64,000 nucleotides of DNA, from contig CAVTHW010000007.1 in NCBI GenBank assembly GCA_963734625.1, positions 1 through 64,000 of the forward strand, given 5' to 3'. The notes under the pieces are model-generated. The model searched no databases. It worked only from the letters and a program-made list of their open reading frames with translations, and had not been told where the DNA came from. Numbering within the stretch: the stretch's first letter is position 1; each line of letters starts with the position of its first letter. The DNA is from CAVTHW01 sp963734625 (GTDB lineage: Bacteria; Acidobacteriota; Terriglobia; Bryobacterales; Bryobacteraceae). Of the stretch, positions 8,174 to 16,911 are shown one piece after another. Position numbers and translations under genes: made by a program.

Positions 8174-9985
8174 ATGGAGGCAAAGCCTAAAGGTCTTAGC
8201 ATCATCGACCTTCTACGTCCCCACTGGAAGGCTCTGTCGCTGGCTTTGCTGGCGGTTGTCGGTGAGACCGTCACCGATCTGGCCGAACCCTGGCCCCTAA
8301 AAATCGTTCTCGATAATTTGCTCCAGTCCAAACGGCTGCCAGATTGGCTCAGCGGAGTGGTCGGCTGGATGGGGACGGACAAACTGGCCGTCCTCAACTT
8401 CGCGGTAGCGGCGGTGGCGGTGATCGCCGTCGTCGGCGCACTCAGCTCCTACCTGGAGAAATATCTCACCACCAGCGTGGGCCAATGGGTCATGCACGGC
8501 CTGCGGCGCACGCTCTATCATCACATCCACCGCCTGTCGCTGGCCGAGCACGACAAGAAGAGGACCGGCGACCTCATCGGCCGGGTGACTAGCGATATCG
8601 AAGCCATTCAGTCGTTTATCACCACCGCGCTGATGGGCATTCTGACCAGCGTCCTGACCCTGCTGGGGATCATTGGGGTCATGCTTTACCTGAACTGGCG
8701 TTTCACGCTCATCTCGCTCGCCGTCGCGCCCGTGCTTTTCCTGGCAGTCTACTTCTTCACCGGGCGCATCAAGAAAGCCTCGCGCAACGTGAGAAAGAAG
8801 CAGAGCGAGCTGGTTTCGCTGGTCGAAGAAGTTCTTTCCTCGATCCGCGTGGTCAAGGCCTTTGCCCGCGAGGACTACGAGGAGCGCCGCTTCGAGCGCC
8901 AGAGCCTGGAGAATGTCGAGACCGCCCTGGTTGCCCGAAGCATCAAGATGAAGCTCTCGCCGGTCGTCGAAATCATCGTGGCCACGGGGACCTGCTTGAT
9001 GCTCGGTTACGGCGCGCGCCTGGTGCTAGCGGGCCAGCTCACGCCGGGCGATCTGGTCGTCTTCGTGCTTTACCTGGGCAAGATGTATAAGCCCATGCGC
9101 GATCTGGCCAAGATGACCGACACGGTCTCAAACGCGGCCGTGGGATTCGAGCGGATCCGCGAGGTTCTGGAGACCGAAAGCGAGGTGCGGGACCTGCCGC
9201 ATGCCCGCCGCGCCAAGCGCTTCAAGGGCAAGGTCGAGTTTGACAAGGTTTCTTTTGGGTACGACCCAGACCAATTGATCCTGAAGGATGTAAGCTTCCA
9301 GATCGAGCCGGGGCAGGTCGCGGCATTCGTCGGCCCGACAGGGGGCGGCAAGTCGACCATCATCAGCCTGATTGCGCGCTTCTACGATCCCCTCTCCGGG
9401 GAAGTCAAGATCGATGGGACTAACATCCGCAAGTACACGATGAAATCGCTTCGCGAGCAGATTAGTTTTGTTTTGCAGGAGACGCTTCTCTTCCACGCGC
9501 CGATCTGGGAGAACATCGCCTATGGCCGCCCGGAGGCCCGCCGTGAGGAGATTATCAAAGCCGCCAAACTGGCCAACGCCCACGAGTTCATCGAGCAAAT
9601 GCCCGAGGGCTACGATACGATGGTCGGCGAGCGCGGCGTGACGCTTTCCGGGGGCCAGCGCCAGCGCATTGCCATCGCGCGGGCGGTAATCCGCAATGCT
9701 CCCATTCTGATTCTGGACGAGCCCACCTCAGGACTGGACGCGGCCTCCGAGCAGGTCGTGTTCGAAGCCCTGGGCCATTTGATGGAAGGCAGAACTTCCA
9801 TCGTCATCGCCCACCATCTGGCGACGGTCCGGAGCGCCAACGTCATCTTTGTGGTGAAAGACAATACCCTCGTTGAGCGCGGCACCCACGACGAACTGTT
9901 GGCGGCGGGCGGCCTCTATTCGGAGCTTTACGAAATCCAGTTTCGCCAGGAAGAGCCCCTGGCAGCGGACGCTCCCAAGGGTTAA
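8174..9985 (+). CDS. ABC exporter, fused permease and ATPase (MsbA-like)
   Basis: A 603-residue half-transporter. An N-terminal six-helix ABC membrane domain (about residues 20-310) is fused to an ATPase domain (about 345-590). Walker A is GPTGGGKST, the signature is LSGGQRQRIAIARA, Walker B is ILILDEPTSGLD, and the H-loop is IVIAHH. The layout is that of homodimeric exporters such as MsbA or Sav1866; the substrate (lipid, peptide or drug) is not evident. AGGGGG at 8166-8171 supports the ATG. Its partner may be the secreted protein immediately upstream, a plausible but unproven pairing. Confidence 0.92.
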   Translation: MEAKPKGLSIIDLLRPHWKALSLALLAVVGETVTDLAEPWPLKIVLDNLLQSKRLPDWLSGVVGWMGTDKLAVLNFAVAAVAVIAVVGALSSYLEKYLTTSVGQWVMHGLRRTLYHHIHRLSLAEHDKKRTGDLIGRVTSDIEAIQSFITTALMGILTSVLTLLGIIGVMLYLNWRFTLISLAVAPVLFLAVYFFTGRIKKASRNVRKKQSELVSLVEEVLSSIRVVKAFAREDYEERRFERQSLENVETALVARSIKMKLSPVVEIIVATGTCLMLGYGARLVLAGQLTPGDLVVFVLYLGKMYKPMRDLAKMTDTVSNAAVGFERIREVLETESEVRDLPHARRAKRFKGKVEFDKVSFGYDPDQLILKDVSFQIEPGQVAAFVGPTGGGKSTIISLIARFYDPLSGEVKIDGTNIRKYTMKSLREQISFVLQETLLFHAPIWENIAYGRPEARREEIIKAAKLANAHEFIEQMPEGYDTMVGERGVTLSGGQRQRIAIARAVIRNAPILILDEPTSGLDAASEQVVFEALGHLMEGRTSIVIAHHLATVRSANVIFVVKDNTLVERGTHDELLAAGGLYSELYEIQFRQEEPLAADAPKG

Positions 9986-9999
9986 GCCGGCAGGCCCGG

Positions 10000-10971
10000 C
10001 TACAGCTTCTTCAGCGCGTCGATGCGCTGCTTCACAACCGCGGTATAGCCCACGACCTCGGCGGGCGAGAAGCCCCCGGCGCGGAAGCAGTCGCCGATCT
10101 GATCGTTGGAAAGCTGGCCCAGCAGGTTGCCTAACCAGCGCGCGTCCGCGATGGGAACGTCTCTCGTGATGCTCTCCATCCGCGTACGGAGGCTGTAGTA
10201 GTTGTGACTGAAAATGTACAGCAGGAAGAAGGGCCGGCTGTGCATGACGAAGTCCACCTGATCGGGCCTGACCTTCCTGACAAAATCGGTTTGGACGTAG
10301 TCGTGCATGACTCCCCTGCTGCGGGAGAAACTGCTGCCGGTGCGTCCGAAACTGGCGCCCAAATCGGTGACAGAGTACTGCTGCCCGGCATCGCCTTCGC
10401 CATAGACGGAGTTATTGATCGCTTTCAGGTCCCAGTTGTTGATGAGCGCCATCATCACTCTGAGGCCGTTGAACTCCCGCGTTCCTGCAACGCGGCTTTC
10501 GTACCAGCTCCAGTCATTCGATTTCTTCTCGTCGCCGACGCGCTCAAGGCGCACGTTGCGAATTAAGCCACCCTCTAGGATGTACTTATTCCCGCGCGAC
10601 AGCGGCTTCATCCCTTGCACGCGGATTTGCGGCCGGTAGTAGTCCTCGTCGGTAAAGTAACCCGCTGCCCACAGGAGGCGCGATGCGGCGGTTTCCGACT
10701 TCACCTCGGGACCGAGTTTCACCTTCCACTTGGCGCCGTTTGCGTCTTCGACCTCGAACTTGGGCGCACTCCCGGTCTTGGATTCCTCGATGAATGTGAA
10801 GTCGGTCCCCGGCGCTCGAGCTATCCCTCCCCGCCCCTCCAGGAGGTTCAGCGCGGCTATGTCACCCCGGTCGCGCCACAGTACGGCGGCTGTCCCGGCC
10901 TGCTGGGCAAACACAGGCAACGCCAGGACAAGCAACACGAAGCCGGTCAAGACACTCTTAGTGACTTTCAT
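10000..10971 (-). CDS. secreted protein with kinase-like motifs
   Basis: A 323-residue exported protein: signal peptide LTGFVLLVLALPVFAQQ, with a strong AGGAGGG ribosome-binding site. In family terms it is a hypothetical. The motif order resembles the protein-kinase-like fold of secreted Fam20C/HipA-type kinases: a lysine in a beta strand (AKWKVKLGPEV), a following glutamate (KSETAASRLLWAAG), a catalytic-loop-like MALINNWDLKAINNSVY (compare N-x-D-R-H-x-x-N) and a metal-binding-like YSVTDLGASFG (compare DNGxxFG). A second region (HDYVQTDFVRKVRPDQVDFV) is helical. No neighbouring substrate is evident. The gene converges with the ABC exporter. The kinase assignment is inference. Confidence 0.65.
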   Translation of the reverse strand: MKVTKSVLTGFVLLVLALPVFAQQAGTAAVLWRDRGDIAALNLLEGRGGIARAPGTDFTFIEESKTGSAPKFEVEDANGAKWKVKLGPEVKSETAASRLLWAAGYFTDEDYYRPQIRVQGMKPLSRGNKYILEGGLIRNVRLERVGDEKKSNDWSWYESRVAGTREFNGLRVMMALINNWDLKAINNSVYGEGDAGQQYSVTDLGASFGRTGSSFSRSRGVMHDYVQTDFVRKVRPDQVDFVMHSRPFFLLYIFSHNYYSLRTRMESITRDVPIADARWLGNLLGQLSNDQIGDCFRAGGFSPAEVVGYTAVVKQRIDALKKL

Positions 10972-11086
10972 AGACCCTCCTCAAAAAGGGCGCAGTCCAA
11001 TGCTCGGCTTGCGCCCCTATGACGATACATAGCACTTGCCTAACCAATTGCCGGAAAGCGCCCGCCTGCCGCCCGCAGTCAGTGGT

Positions 11087-11135
11087 ATCTCGCTGAGCCA
11101 GAAGCACCGAACCGCGACCGGGAGGGAGCGGTTAA
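11087..11135. repeat. 49-bp dispersed repeat, copy C
   Basis: Identical over 49 bases to 1348-1396, with the same AACCGC/GCGGTT hairpin stem. It lies between two minus-strand genes, downstream of the small membrane protein at 11160-11309. It could serve as its transcription terminator, although there is no T-run. Confidence 0.8.
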
Positions 11136-11159
11136 CGAGGGTACCGAAGCCGCAGTACC

Positions 11160-11309
11160 CTAGGCAATACTACGGCCTTGAAATATCCGGATTACCACCA
11201 CAACCAAGGCGATAACCAGCAGAATGTGAATCAGGCCACCCATCGTGTAGGAGGTGACCAGTCCCAGCAGCCACAAAACCAGGAGAATTACAGCTAGCGT
11301 CCAAAGCAT
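11160..11309 (-). CDS. lmo0937-family small membrane protein
   Basis: A 49-residue protein with two hydrophobic helices (TLAVILLVLWLLGLV and HILLVIALVVVVIRIF) joined by TSYTMGGLI. This is the pattern of the lmo0937 family of very small membrane proteins (M-LW-x-I-x-V-I-L-x-x-LWLLG...). An AAAGGAG ribosome-binding site lies nine bases before the ATG. The function is unknown; relatives are often stress-inducible, which is general knowledge and not shown here. The 190 bases upstream (11310-11499) hold no other gene. Confidence 0.82.
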   Translation of the reverse strand: MLWTLAVILLVLWLLGLVTSYTMGGLIHILLVIALVVVVIRIFQGRSIA

Positions 11310-11499
11310 GTTCTTAGGCTCCTTTACCGGAATTGTTCAAAGCACGAATTGGTCCACAGTGGAAATCACGCAACGTCTAGGGCTGCAGCCCTATATTCAA
11401 GAGGGCCAGCACGCAGTCCATCTACCGCAAGATGCAGTAGCTGCACCCGGATGCATGAATTGCTGCACATCGCTCGTCTGAGCTTGGCTATCAGCGGCA

Positions 11500-12714
11500 T
11501 TGTCGCTGCGTGGAGAGGGTTACTTCGCGCTGTGCTCACTTGGTCCTCAACCTGCTCGTAAACAGCTCTCGAGCTCAGTTGCGAATGATGCCAAGAGGGA
11601 GGGGTGCGCGTTTGGCTTTCCTGGTGATACGCCCGTGACTCTGATAATCCAACCCGGCGCCGGAGTTGCGCCGCTCCTTGCTGGAATCAGAAGCGCCAAG
11701 AAAAGCATAGAAATCGTTATCTTCCGTTTCGACCGCGCCGAGATTGAGGCGGCGCTGAAGGCCGCGGTCGCCCGAGGCGTTTCGGTGAGCGCATTGATCG
11801 CGCACACTAACCGGGGAGGCGAGATAAAGCTGCGCAAGCTCGAGATGCGCCTGCTGGAAGTGGGCGTCGCCGTTTCGCGGACCGCCACTGACCTGGTGCG
11901 GTATCACGATAAGCTGATGATTGTCGACCGCCGTCTGCTCTTCGTCCTGTCCTTCAACTTTACTCACCTCGATATCGACCATAGCCGCGGCTTTGGCATC
12001 GTCACCAGGAAGGTCAGGTTCGTCCACGAAGCGCTGAAGCTATTCGAGGCTGATACCGCGCGGCAACCCTATACGCCCGCACTGGATGGCTTTGTCGTCA
12101 GTCCCGCGAACGCCCGCAAAGTGCTCGGCGCGTTTATTCGCAAGGCCAAGAAACAGTTGCTCATCTTCGACCCGCTGATCGCCGACACAGAGATGCTGCG
12201 CGCGCTCAGCGAGCGAGCCAAGGCGGGGGTGGAAATCAAGGTCATCGGTCGCATGAGCAAGCGAAACCCTGGCCTGGAAGTCCGAAACCTCGCCGGCATG
12301 CGTTTGCATACGCGCACGATTATCCGCGACCGCCAGCAGGCGTTCGTGGGCAGCCAGAGCCTGCGCAGGATTGAACTGGACTCGCGGCGCGAAGTCGGCA
12401 TTATTGTTCATGAACCGAAAGCGGTGAGCGGCCTCATTCGGACTTTTGAAGCGGATTGGGAGAGGAAAGCGACCGAGGGGAAAGAGCGGGCTCAACCCAA
12501 ATCAAAAGTCCCCAAGGTGGCGGTGAAAGCGCTGGTCAAGGAACTGTCGCCGTTGAATCCCATCGTAAAGGAAGCGGTCAAACAAGTGGCGTCGGAGACC
12601 GAGAGCGCGAGCTTGAATATGAAAGAAATGAAAGAGACGGTCAAGGAAGCGGTGCAGGAAGCGGTCCGGGAGCGGGTCAAGGAAATGGTGAAGGAATCCC
12701 TGGAGGAGGCCTAG
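11500..12714 (+). CDS. phospholipase D-like protein with K/E-rich coiled tail
   Basis: A PLD-superfamily protein of up to 404 residues with two HKD-type motifs. The first, VRYHDKLMIVDRRLLFVLSF, has the full H-x-K-x4-D. The second, RLHTRTIIRDRQQAFVGSQS, has arginine in place of the lysine. The superfamily includes cardiolipin synthases and phosphodiesterases acting by a phospho-histidine intermediate; an altered second motif could change activity. The last 90 residues are a charged helix with repeated VKEAV/VKEMV units. The start is uncertain: TTG 11500 opens the ORF, while GTG 11635 sits just before the first conserved strand. The next gene starts four bases after the stop. Confidence 0.82.
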   Translation: MSLRGEGYFALCSLGPQPARKQLSSSVANDAKREGCAFGFPGDTPVTLIIQPGAGVAPLLAGIRSAKKSIEIVIFRFDRAEIEAALKAAVARGVSVSALIAHTNRGGEIKLRKLEMRLLEVGVAVSRTATDLVRYHDKLMIVDRRLLFVLSFNFTHLDIDHSRGFGIVTRKVRFVHEALKLFEADTARQPYTPALDGFVVSPANARKVLGAFIRKAKKQLLIFDPLIADTEMLRALSERAKAGVEIKVIGRMSKRNPGLEVRNLAGMRLHTRTIIRDRQQAFVGSQSLRRIELDSRREVGIIVHEPKAVSGLIRTFEADWERKATEGKERAQPKSKVPKVAVKALVKELSPLNPIVKEAVKQVASETESASLNMKEMKETVKEAVQEAVRERVKEMVKESLEEA

Positions 12715-12717
12715 CCC

Positions 12718-13293
12718 ATGCGGAGCATCCAGTGGCTTTTGCTGCTTGCGCTTATGGCGCCCGGATTTGCGGGCCAGGCGCAGGCGCCTCAGGCTAACCC
12801 GGAGGAGGCGCGAGTCTTCAAGATCTTCGCCGCGCGCGTGCAGCAATACATCAAGCTGCGGAAGAACGTGGCGGCTTCGCTGCCGGCCCTGAAGCCAACT
12901 AATGACGCGGCGCGGATTGCGGATTACCAGCACTCCCTGGCCAGGAAAGTTGCCCAAGCGCGCAGCGGCGCGCATCAGGGAGACATCTTCACCGATGAAG
13001 TGACCCGCCGGTTCCGCAGGATCATTCGGGGCGAATTTCAGGGACCCGATGGCGAACTTGCGCGCATGACGATCCGCCCGGACAATCCGACCAAGGAAGT
13101 TGTTCGTTTGCATGTGAACGACGTTTATCCGGAGGGCCTCCCGTTGACGACCACGCCGCCGGCTCTGTTGAGCAAGCTGCCTGAACTGCCCGAGGAACTG
13201 GCATATCGGATCGTCGGGCGGGACCTGACGCTGACGGACACAATCGCCGGTTTGATTGTGGATCTCATCCCGAACGCCATTCCCGCTCCCTGA
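12718..13293 (+). CDS. secreted hypothetical protein
   Basis: A 191-residue exported protein. The signal peptide (IQWLLLLALMAPGFAGQAQA) is followed by a helical region (EARVFKIFAARVQQYIKLRK), a segment with DEVTRRFRRIIRGEF and a proline-rich C-terminus (LPLTTTPPALLSKLPELPEE). GGAGGAGG at the end of the preceding PLD gene serves as ribosome-binding site, so the two genes are probably one operon with the metallophosphoesterase that follows 11 bases later. I recall similar secreted proteins from acidobacteria but know no function. Confidence 0.7.
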   Translation: MRSIQWLLLLALMAPGFAGQAQAPQANPEEARVFKIFAARVQQYIKLRKNVAASLPALKPTNDAARIADYQHSLARKVAQARSGAHQGDIFTDEVTRRFRRIIRGEFQGPDGELARMTIRPDNPTKEVVRLHVNDVYPEGLPLTTTPPALLSKLPELPEELAYRIVGRDLTLTDTIAGLIVDLIPNAIPAP

Positions 13294-13304
13294 GGTTCTC
13301 TGCT

Positions 13305-14189
13305 ATGCCTGCCACGCGCCGCGCCGCCTACTTCTCCGCTGTTGCTCTGGCCGCGGCAGGGCTGTTGCTCCACGCCCAGGAACTGACCCTGCCGCTGAAA
13401 CCGGATTCGGTGCGCTTCGCGGTCATCGGCGACACGGGAACGGGAGAGACGCCGCAATACGAGGTGGCCGGGAAGCTGTCGGAGGTTCGGCGGAAGTTTC
13501 CCTTTGAGTTCGTGATCATGCTGGGCGACAACATTTACGACGACGACGGCGGTGGCGCCCTGGGCGGCTACGCAAAGAGGTTCGATCTGCCCTACAAGCT
13601 TTTGCTCGACGCAGGCGTGTTATTCTACGCGGCGCTCGGCAACCACGACCAACCCAATCAGCGGTACTACAAGCCCTTTAATATGAACGGGCAGCGATAC
13701 TATACGTACAAGCAGGGCAACGTCCGCTTCTTCGTTCTGGACACCAACTCCATGGACCCGCGTCAGCTTGCGTGGCTGGAGAAGGAACTGCAGAACTCAG
13801 GGTCGGATTGGAGAATCTGCTATCTGCATCACCCGCTCTATACCTCCGGGGCCTACCATAACGCATCTGCCGGGATCCGGCGCGTGCTGGAACCCCTCTT
13901 CGTAAAATACGGGGTGCAGGCGGTCTTCTCGGGGCACAACCACGTCTATGAGCGCTTGTTGCCGCAGAAAGGCATCCAGTATTTCACCGAAGGCGCCTCT
14001 GGCTCGTTGCGGAAGGGCGACTTGAGGAAGAAGGGCCTGACCGCGGCCGGCTACGACCAGGACCGTTCCTTCATGCTCGTCGAAATCGCCGGCGACGAGT
14101 TTCACTTTCAGACCGTCTCGCGTACAGGGCAAACGGTCGATTCGGGGGTAATCCAACGCCCCGCGACGATTTCGTTGAATCCGAGGTAA
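13305..14189 (+). CDS. secreted metallophosphoesterase (purple-acid-phosphatase-like)
   Basis: A 294-residue exported calcineurin-like phosphoesterase. The signal sequence ends near LLLHAQ. Metal-binding motifs appear in order: FAVIGDTGTGE (D-x-G variant), MLGDNIYDDD (GDN), ALGNHDQPNQ (GNHD), CYLHHPLYTSG (H) and FSGHNHVYERL (GHxH). NIYDDD and the GHNHVYERL block match the tartrate-resistant/purple acid phosphatase subfamily, which hydrolyses phosphomonoesters using a two-metal centre. It is probably periplasmic. The operon with the PLD-like protein suggests phospholipid or phosphate turnover, which is inference. GAGG lies nine bases before the ATG. Confidence 0.9.
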   Translation: MPATRRAAYFSAVALAAAGLLLHAQELTLPLKPDSVRFAVIGDTGTGETPQYEVAGKLSEVRRKFPFEFVIMLGDNIYDDDGGGALGGYAKRFDLPYKLLLDAGVLFYAALGNHDQPNQRYYKPFNMNGQRYYTYKQGNVRFFVLDTNSMDPRQLAWLEKELQNSGSDWRICYLHHPLYTSGAYHNASAGIRRVLEPLFVKYGVQAVFSGHNHVYERLLPQKGIQYFTEGASGSLRKGDLRKKGLTAAGYDQDRSFMLVEIAGDEFHFQTVSRTGQTVDSGVIQRPATISLNPR

Positions 14190-14192
14190 CTT

Positions 14193-14633
14193 GTGGGACA
14201 TAAGGCTCAGCGTCACAAGGCGGATGTTCCCATCCGCGATCATGCTGCCGGGCAGACCTCCGCACTGTTGCGGCGGCTGGCGTTCCAGGCGCACGGGACG
14301 TCCCGCCGCAGTGACCCCGACTCCGTTCACGACCTCCGCGTTTCCATTCGCCGGCTGGTGCAATGCCTGCGCATATTCGGCCAGTTCTTTAATCGCGAAA
14401 GCGGAAAGAAGTTTCAGAAGAGACTGAGTGCCGTGATGGATCTGGCGTCCGCGGTGCGCGACCGGGACATAGCCCTGGAGTTCCTGGCGTCGGCCCGTCT
14501 CTCGTCCGATTCCGCCCTGGTGCAAGTGTTGTCTCAAGAGCGTGCGAGGGCGGAACGAGCGCTGGTTGACACGCTGGAGCGCTGGAGCCGGCGTGGCTTC
14601 CAGAAGAAGTGGCGTTCCCGGCTGGAGCTTTGA
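14193..14633 (+). CDS. CHAD domain protein, N-terminal half
   Basis: A 146-residue ORF corresponding to the first half of a CHAD domain, an alpha-helical fold with conserved histidines and basic residues that binds polyphosphate. The first conserved block is visible (DSVHDLRVSIRRLVQCLRIF), followed by SAVRDRDIALEF. It ends at LEL just before the second CHAD block, which is in the next ORF in the +1 frame. The GTG start has GAGG ten bases upstream. Either a frameshift splits one gene or the domain is made as two chains. Confidence 0.75.
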   Translation: MGHKAQRHKADVPIRDHAAGQTSALLRRLAFQAHGTSRRSDPDSVHDLRVSIRRLVQCLRIFGQFFNRESGKKFQKRLSAVMDLASAVRDRDIALEFLASARLSSDSALVQVLSQERARAERALVDTLERWSRRGFQKKWRSRLEL

Positions 14634-14634
14634 C

Positions 14635-15111
14635 ATGGCGAAGAATAAGCTTCTTTGGGACGAATCGGCCAGCGTATCCTCGAACGCGAGGGTGCGGCTG
14701 CCCGCGATGCTGCAAGCCTACTTCGACCAGGGCCGGAAGCTCACGAGCCCCTCATCGTCTACGGTCGCGCCGATGCACCCATTCCGGCTCGAGACCAAGG
14801 CTTTGCGATACACGCTGGAATTGTTTCGTCCTTGCTTCGGTCCCGGACTGGAAACCTTCCTGTTGAGTCTGCGCAAGATCCAGGATTCGCTTGGTGCGCT
14901 CAATGATTACTCAACGACGAAGAATTTGATTGCCGCCAGATTGCCTAAGCACTCGCCCGAGCGGAAGAAGATGGGCCTGGTTCTGACGGCCCGGATCAGG
15001 CGCAAGTCGTTGGAGTTCAGGCGCTACTGGCGGCAGACGTTCGACAAGCCCGGCGCAGACCGGCGCTGGATGAGCTACCTTTCACGCCCGCACAAAGCAG
15101 CCCGCTCCTAA
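14635..15111 (+). CDS. CHAD domain protein, C-terminal half
   Basis: A 158-residue ORF beginning one base after the stop of the first CHAD half (TGAcATG). It carries the second conserved CHAD block (HPFRLETKALRYTLELFRPC) and the third (SLRKIQDSLGALNDYSTTKN). GGAG lies about seven bases before the ATG, so independent, coupled translation is possible. Together the two ORFs give about 305 residues, the normal size of a single CHAD protein. Polyphosphate binding is expected from the family but has not been shown for half-domains. Confidence 0.75.
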   Translation: MAKNKLLWDESASVSSNARVRLPAMLQAYFDQGRKLTSPSSSTVAPMHPFRLETKALRYTLELFRPCFGPGLETFLLSLRKIQDSLGALNDYSTTKNLIAARLPKHSPERKKMGLVLTARIRRKSLEFRRYWRQTFDKPGADRRWMSYLSRPHKAARS

Positions 15112-15166
15112 TACCCGGTAAGACACGAGACCGGAGTATCGTGGCACCCGTAGGAATGGGCTTGCT

Positions 15167-16585
15167 ATGATGAAACCGATGCCCCGAAAAGCGGCCCTTT
15201 CGGGCCGGATCCTGATAGTCGATGATGACCAGCGCCAGCGTACCGCTTTGGCCGCCATGCTCTCCGATGACCACTTTGAGACGCAGGTTGCGGCGGACGG
15301 CCAGGAAGCGCTGGAGCGGCTCGCCGCCTTCAACGCGGATGTCATCGTAGCGGATCTGGTCATGCCGCGCATGGACGGTTTCGAACTTCTCCGTCACCTC
15401 CAGGAGCACGGCGACCTTACGCCGGCGATCGTGCTCACCGGATTCGGCAGCATGGAAAAGGCGCTTTCCGCCGTGCATGACCTTAGTGCCTTCTGGTTCT
15501 TGGAAAAGCCAGTTGAACCGCGCGCCTTCAAGATCCTTCTGGAGCGCGCGATTCGCCACAAGCGATCTCTACAGAGAACGGGCGAGCTCGAGCACGATTT
15601 GAGGGTCCGCGGCGTCCTTGGGGACTTGGTAGGAGCGTCCCCCGCCATGCAGGAGATCTTCTCGGTCATCCGGCAGGTGGCCCCCACCTCGGCGCCGGTA
15701 TTGATCTGCGGGGAGACTGGCACTGGAAAGGAACTGGTCGCGCGGGAGATCCACAAGCTCAGCCCCCGCAGTGACGGCCCCTTCGTCGCGGTCAATGCGG
15801 CCGCGTTGCCCGAGACCCTGGTTGAGAGCGAGTTGTTCGGCCACGAGAAGGGCGCGTTTACGGGAGCGATGGAGCGTTCCGCGGGGAGTTTCGAGCAGGC
15901 CCACGGTGGCACCCTGTTTCTGGATGAGATCGGCGAGATGCCGCCATCTACGCAGCCCAAGCTCCTGCGCGCTCTGGAAGACTTGCGAGTGAAGAGACTG
16001 GGCGGCAAGAGCGAAATTGTGGTGGACGCACGCGTGCTTGCCGCCACCAGCCAATCTCTGGACGCGCGTCTGCGGGAAGAACTCTACTACCGGTTGAGCG
16101 TATTTCAAATCGTGCTGCCTCCTCTGCGGGAACGAAAAGAAGACATTCCACTCATTGCGGAGGCTATGATTCATAATCTCAACCAGAAACATGGCGCCCG
16201 CGTTTCGGGTCTCGATTCCGAAGTGCTGGACCTGTTTGGTACGTATGATTGGCCCGGCAATGTAAGGGAGCTGCGCAACGTAATCGAGCGGGCTACGATT
16301 GTGGCTAACGTCGGCGCTCTTCGGTTGGATCACCTTCCTTCTCCAGCCTTCGGCTCGAGATCGGGCCGGAAGACGCCCCAAGTGCCCGGCCACGAGAGTC
16401 CGATGTTGCTTCAACCCGGCCAGCGGCTTACCAATATCGAGGGGGCCTATATCGGTCTCACCCTCGATCACGTGCATGGCAACCGTAAGCGCGCCGCCGA
16501 AATGCTGGGGATCAGCCTGCGGACCCTGCAGAACCGGATTGCCCTCCTACGCAAAGAGGAGAAGGCAGCGACGCCGGACTCTTGA
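15167..16585 (+). CDS. NtrC-family sigma-54 response regulator
   Basis: A 472-residue enhancer-binding protein. Receiver domain about residues 12-125, with acidic pocket IVDDDQ, phospho-acceptor in VIVADLVMPRMDG and lysine in FLEKPVEP. Sigma-54 AAA+ domain about 150-385, with Walker A GETGTGKE, the sigma-54 contact loop GAFTGA and Walker B LFLDEIGE. Fis-type helix-turn-helix at the end (RKRAAEMLGISLRTLQNRIA). No sensor kinase is adjacent, so it is an orphan regulator within this window. It should activate RpoN-dependent promoters; none could be confidently located nearby. Confidence 0.95.
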   Translation: MMKPMPRKAALSGRILIVDDDQRQRTALAAMLSDDHFETQVAADGQEALERLAAFNADVIVADLVMPRMDGFELLRHLQEHGDLTPAIVLTGFGSMEKALSAVHDLSAFWFLEKPVEPRAFKILLERAIRHKRSLQRTGELEHDLRVRGVLGDLVGASPAMQEIFSVIRQVAPTSAPVLICGETGTGKELVAREIHKLSPRSDGPFVAVNAAALPETLVESELFGHEKGAFTGAMERSAGSFEQAHGGTLFLDEIGEMPPSTQPKLLRALEDLRVKRLGGKSEIVVDARVLAATSQSLDARLREELYYRLSVFQIVLPPLRERKEDIPLIAEAMIHNLNQKHGARVSGLDSEVLDLFGTYDWPGNVRELRNVIERATIVANVGALRLDHLPSPAFGSRSGRKTPQVPGHESPMLLQPGQRLTNIEGAYIGLTLDHVHGNRKRAAEMLGISLRTLQNRIALLRKEEKAATPDS

Positions 16586-16911
16586 CCGGGTCGAGGGGTT
16601 CAGCAGAACCTGCACTTCGAGTGATGGATTCTGCACCCTGGTCGGCGGCCTGGCCTTTCGCCGATATCCCAGCGGACCGGCGAAGTCGAGGCCGCTTGGC
16701 CACTGCAAGTCCGGCCTCGCCATAGTCCGTTCCTCCTCACAAGACCAACAGCCTGTTGGGTCGGGGCTCACACACCTTCACACCCGCCTCGCTATTGCAT
16801 TACAAGAACAGGCCGATCGGCTCGAGGTTTCTTTCCTCGCGGCGAAAGATGGCGCTGCTCGTGCCTTAGCAAAGGCGTCGCGATAATTTCCGCGACAGAA
16901 GAGGTGAGCAC
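16586..16911. other. 326-bp intergenic region with a hairpin
   Basis: No gene is supported. An 8-bp inverted repeat CGAGGCCG (16687-16694) / CGGCCTCG (16712-16719) encloses a 17-base loop and lacks a T-run. It could be a weak terminator for the response regulator or an operator. The final bases contain the ribosome-binding site GAGGTGAG of the SYLF gene. I looked for a -24/-12 sigma-54 promoter and found no good match. Confidence 0.4.

Noticed and set aside
16586..16911. A sigma-54 promoter for the SYLF gene
   Set aside because: TGGC-like pieces occur but none has a GC-containing -12 element at the right distance.
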